Shown: piece after piece, positions 63,584 through 64,000 of the stretch
Numbering within the stretch: the first letter of the stretch is position 1
How the letters are laid out: each line of letters opens with the position of its first letter
Assembly: GCA_023444055.1 (NCBI GenBank)
Contig: JAEZRV010000087.1
Coordinates: 77,472-141,471, forward strand
Source of the DNA: Bacillota bacterium
Lineage (GTDB): Bacteria > Bacillota > Clostridia > Acetivibrionales > DSM-1351
Reading direction: 5' to 3'
DNA length: 64,000 bases
Notes under the pieces: model-generated
The model's database searches: none
Told to the model about the DNA's origin: nothing
The model's input: the letters and a program-made list of their open reading frames with translations, nothing else
Translations under genes and position numbers: made by a program

Positions 63584-63620
63584 AAAAAATATTTCCACTC
63601 TACAAGTGGAAATATTTTTT
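63584..63620 (+). terminator. lepA terminator
   Basis: A 16-bp stem (63584-63599 with 63605-63620, AAATATTTCCACT arm), 5-nt loop, ending in TTTTTT. Confidence 0.9.
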
Positions 63621-63661
63621 ATATAAAGATACAAAGAAATATTAAATTAATTATAATAAAA

Positions 63662-63690
63662 TTGACTTAATATTTAATGTAATTTACAAT
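63662..63690 (+). promoter_or_regulatory. Strong promoter after lepA
   Basis: TTGACT (63662-63667), 17-base spacer, TACAAT (63685-63690). No gene with an RBS follows inside the window, so it must serve something beyond 64000 or a non-coding RNA. Confidence 0.55.
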
Positions 63691-63961
63691 GATTATTAGT
63701 GTGAAAATCTCCAGTATAATTAAAAATGTGCTATGTTTGCAAACTTATAAAAATTTTATAGAATTTATAAATTTTTTGCGAATTGTATTTAAAATATGTC
63801 TTTTCTATACATTAAATGCGGAACAGTATTATTTTTATAGTAACATTTGGGAGGCGGAAAAGGTTGAAATAAATATAAAAACAAATGAAGACTAACTATT
63901 AAAAGTCAAGTATTAAAATGTTATTTTTAGAATAAAGTGCAGAAATGTATTTTAGATATTT

Positions 63962-64000
63962 ATGAACCTTGAAAACTGCATGACAAATAGAGCATCTGTT
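63962..64000 (+). other. Possible rRNA operon leader or spacer sequence
   Basis: TGAACCTTGAAAACTGCA (63962-63979) resembles the short conserved stretch found in leaders and spacers of clostridial rRNA operons ('CCTTGAAAACTG'). With the promoter at 63662 and no coding frame in 63700-64000, an rRNA operon may begin just outside the window. The similarity is from memory and short. Confidence 0.35.

Noticed and set aside
63689..63895. 68-residue frame after lepA
   Set aside because: No RBS before its ATG; it begins at the -10 box of a strong promoter and has low-complexity AT-rich composition.

Overview
The window is AT-rich, with strong GGAGG ribosome binding sites, frequent TTG starts, sporulation genes (spoIIP, a Spo0E-like protein), a T-box leader and a c-di-AMP riboswitch. 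This points to a spore-forming Clostridia chromosome. The sugar locus (LplB/LplC-type transporter, YesM/YesN-type two-component system, intracellular glycosidases) fits a plant-cell-wall degrader of the Ruminiclostridium type. That placement is inferred from gene content; no rRNA gene is present to confirm it.

Layout. 1-4.7 kb: the end of a large Ig-repeat surface protein, a hairpin-rich remnant and a GT-C-like membrane protein. 4.8-22.9 kb: an oligosaccharide locus with two permeases, a lipoprotein binding protein, GH42 beta-galactosidase, an esterase, GH29 alpha-L-fucosidase, a convergent sensor kinase/response regulator pair, GH31 alpha-xylosidase and GH3 beta-glucosidase. Together these activities could dismantle an acetylated, fucosylated xyloglucan oligosaccharide: deacetylate, remove fucose, galactose and xylose, then cut the glucose backbone. 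23.3-31.4 kb, all on the minus strand: PLP aminotransferase, RqcH, Lrp-type regulator, MetY and a proton-type membrane pyrophosphatase. 31.7-49.3 kb, mostly plus strand: Spo0E-like peptide, GNAT, NlpC/P60 hydrolase under a c-di-AMP riboswitch, comEC, holA, recJ, apt, relA, dtd, an MBL hydrolase, hemZ, then T-box-controlled hisS-aspS. 49.8-59.0 kb: a giant 2-hydroxyacyl-CoA dehydratase activase-like protein, an OmpR/histidine kinase pair and glycerate kinase. 59.4-63.6 kb: a small zinc-ribbon protein, spoIIP, a small membrane protein and lepA. The last 100 bases may be the leader of an rRNA operon that starts outside the window.

The most unusual content is between the genes. (1) A dispersed family of two-hairpin elements (called B here): a first stem with a conserved 22-23-nt loop (ATAGTT...ACATGGTG), then a second near-perfect palindrome closed by two bases. 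Stem sequences differ between copies but pairing is kept by compensatory changes. (2) A related element (called A) in 158-bp tandem units upstream of the fucosidase and glycerate kinase genes. Each unit carries its own RBS, a TTG start and a 32-codon frame, and the last unit supplies the RBS and TTG start of the real gene. (3) A shared leader (called L) upstream of the GH3 and GNAT genes, with a 9-codon frame and a stem that buries the gene's start codon. (4) Larger imperfect palindromes (called R) at about 22.9, 28.8, 49.4 and 59.2 kb. (5) A 37-bp tandem repeat at 32.2 kb. No CRISPR array, tRNA, complete rRNA or intact transposase gene was seen.
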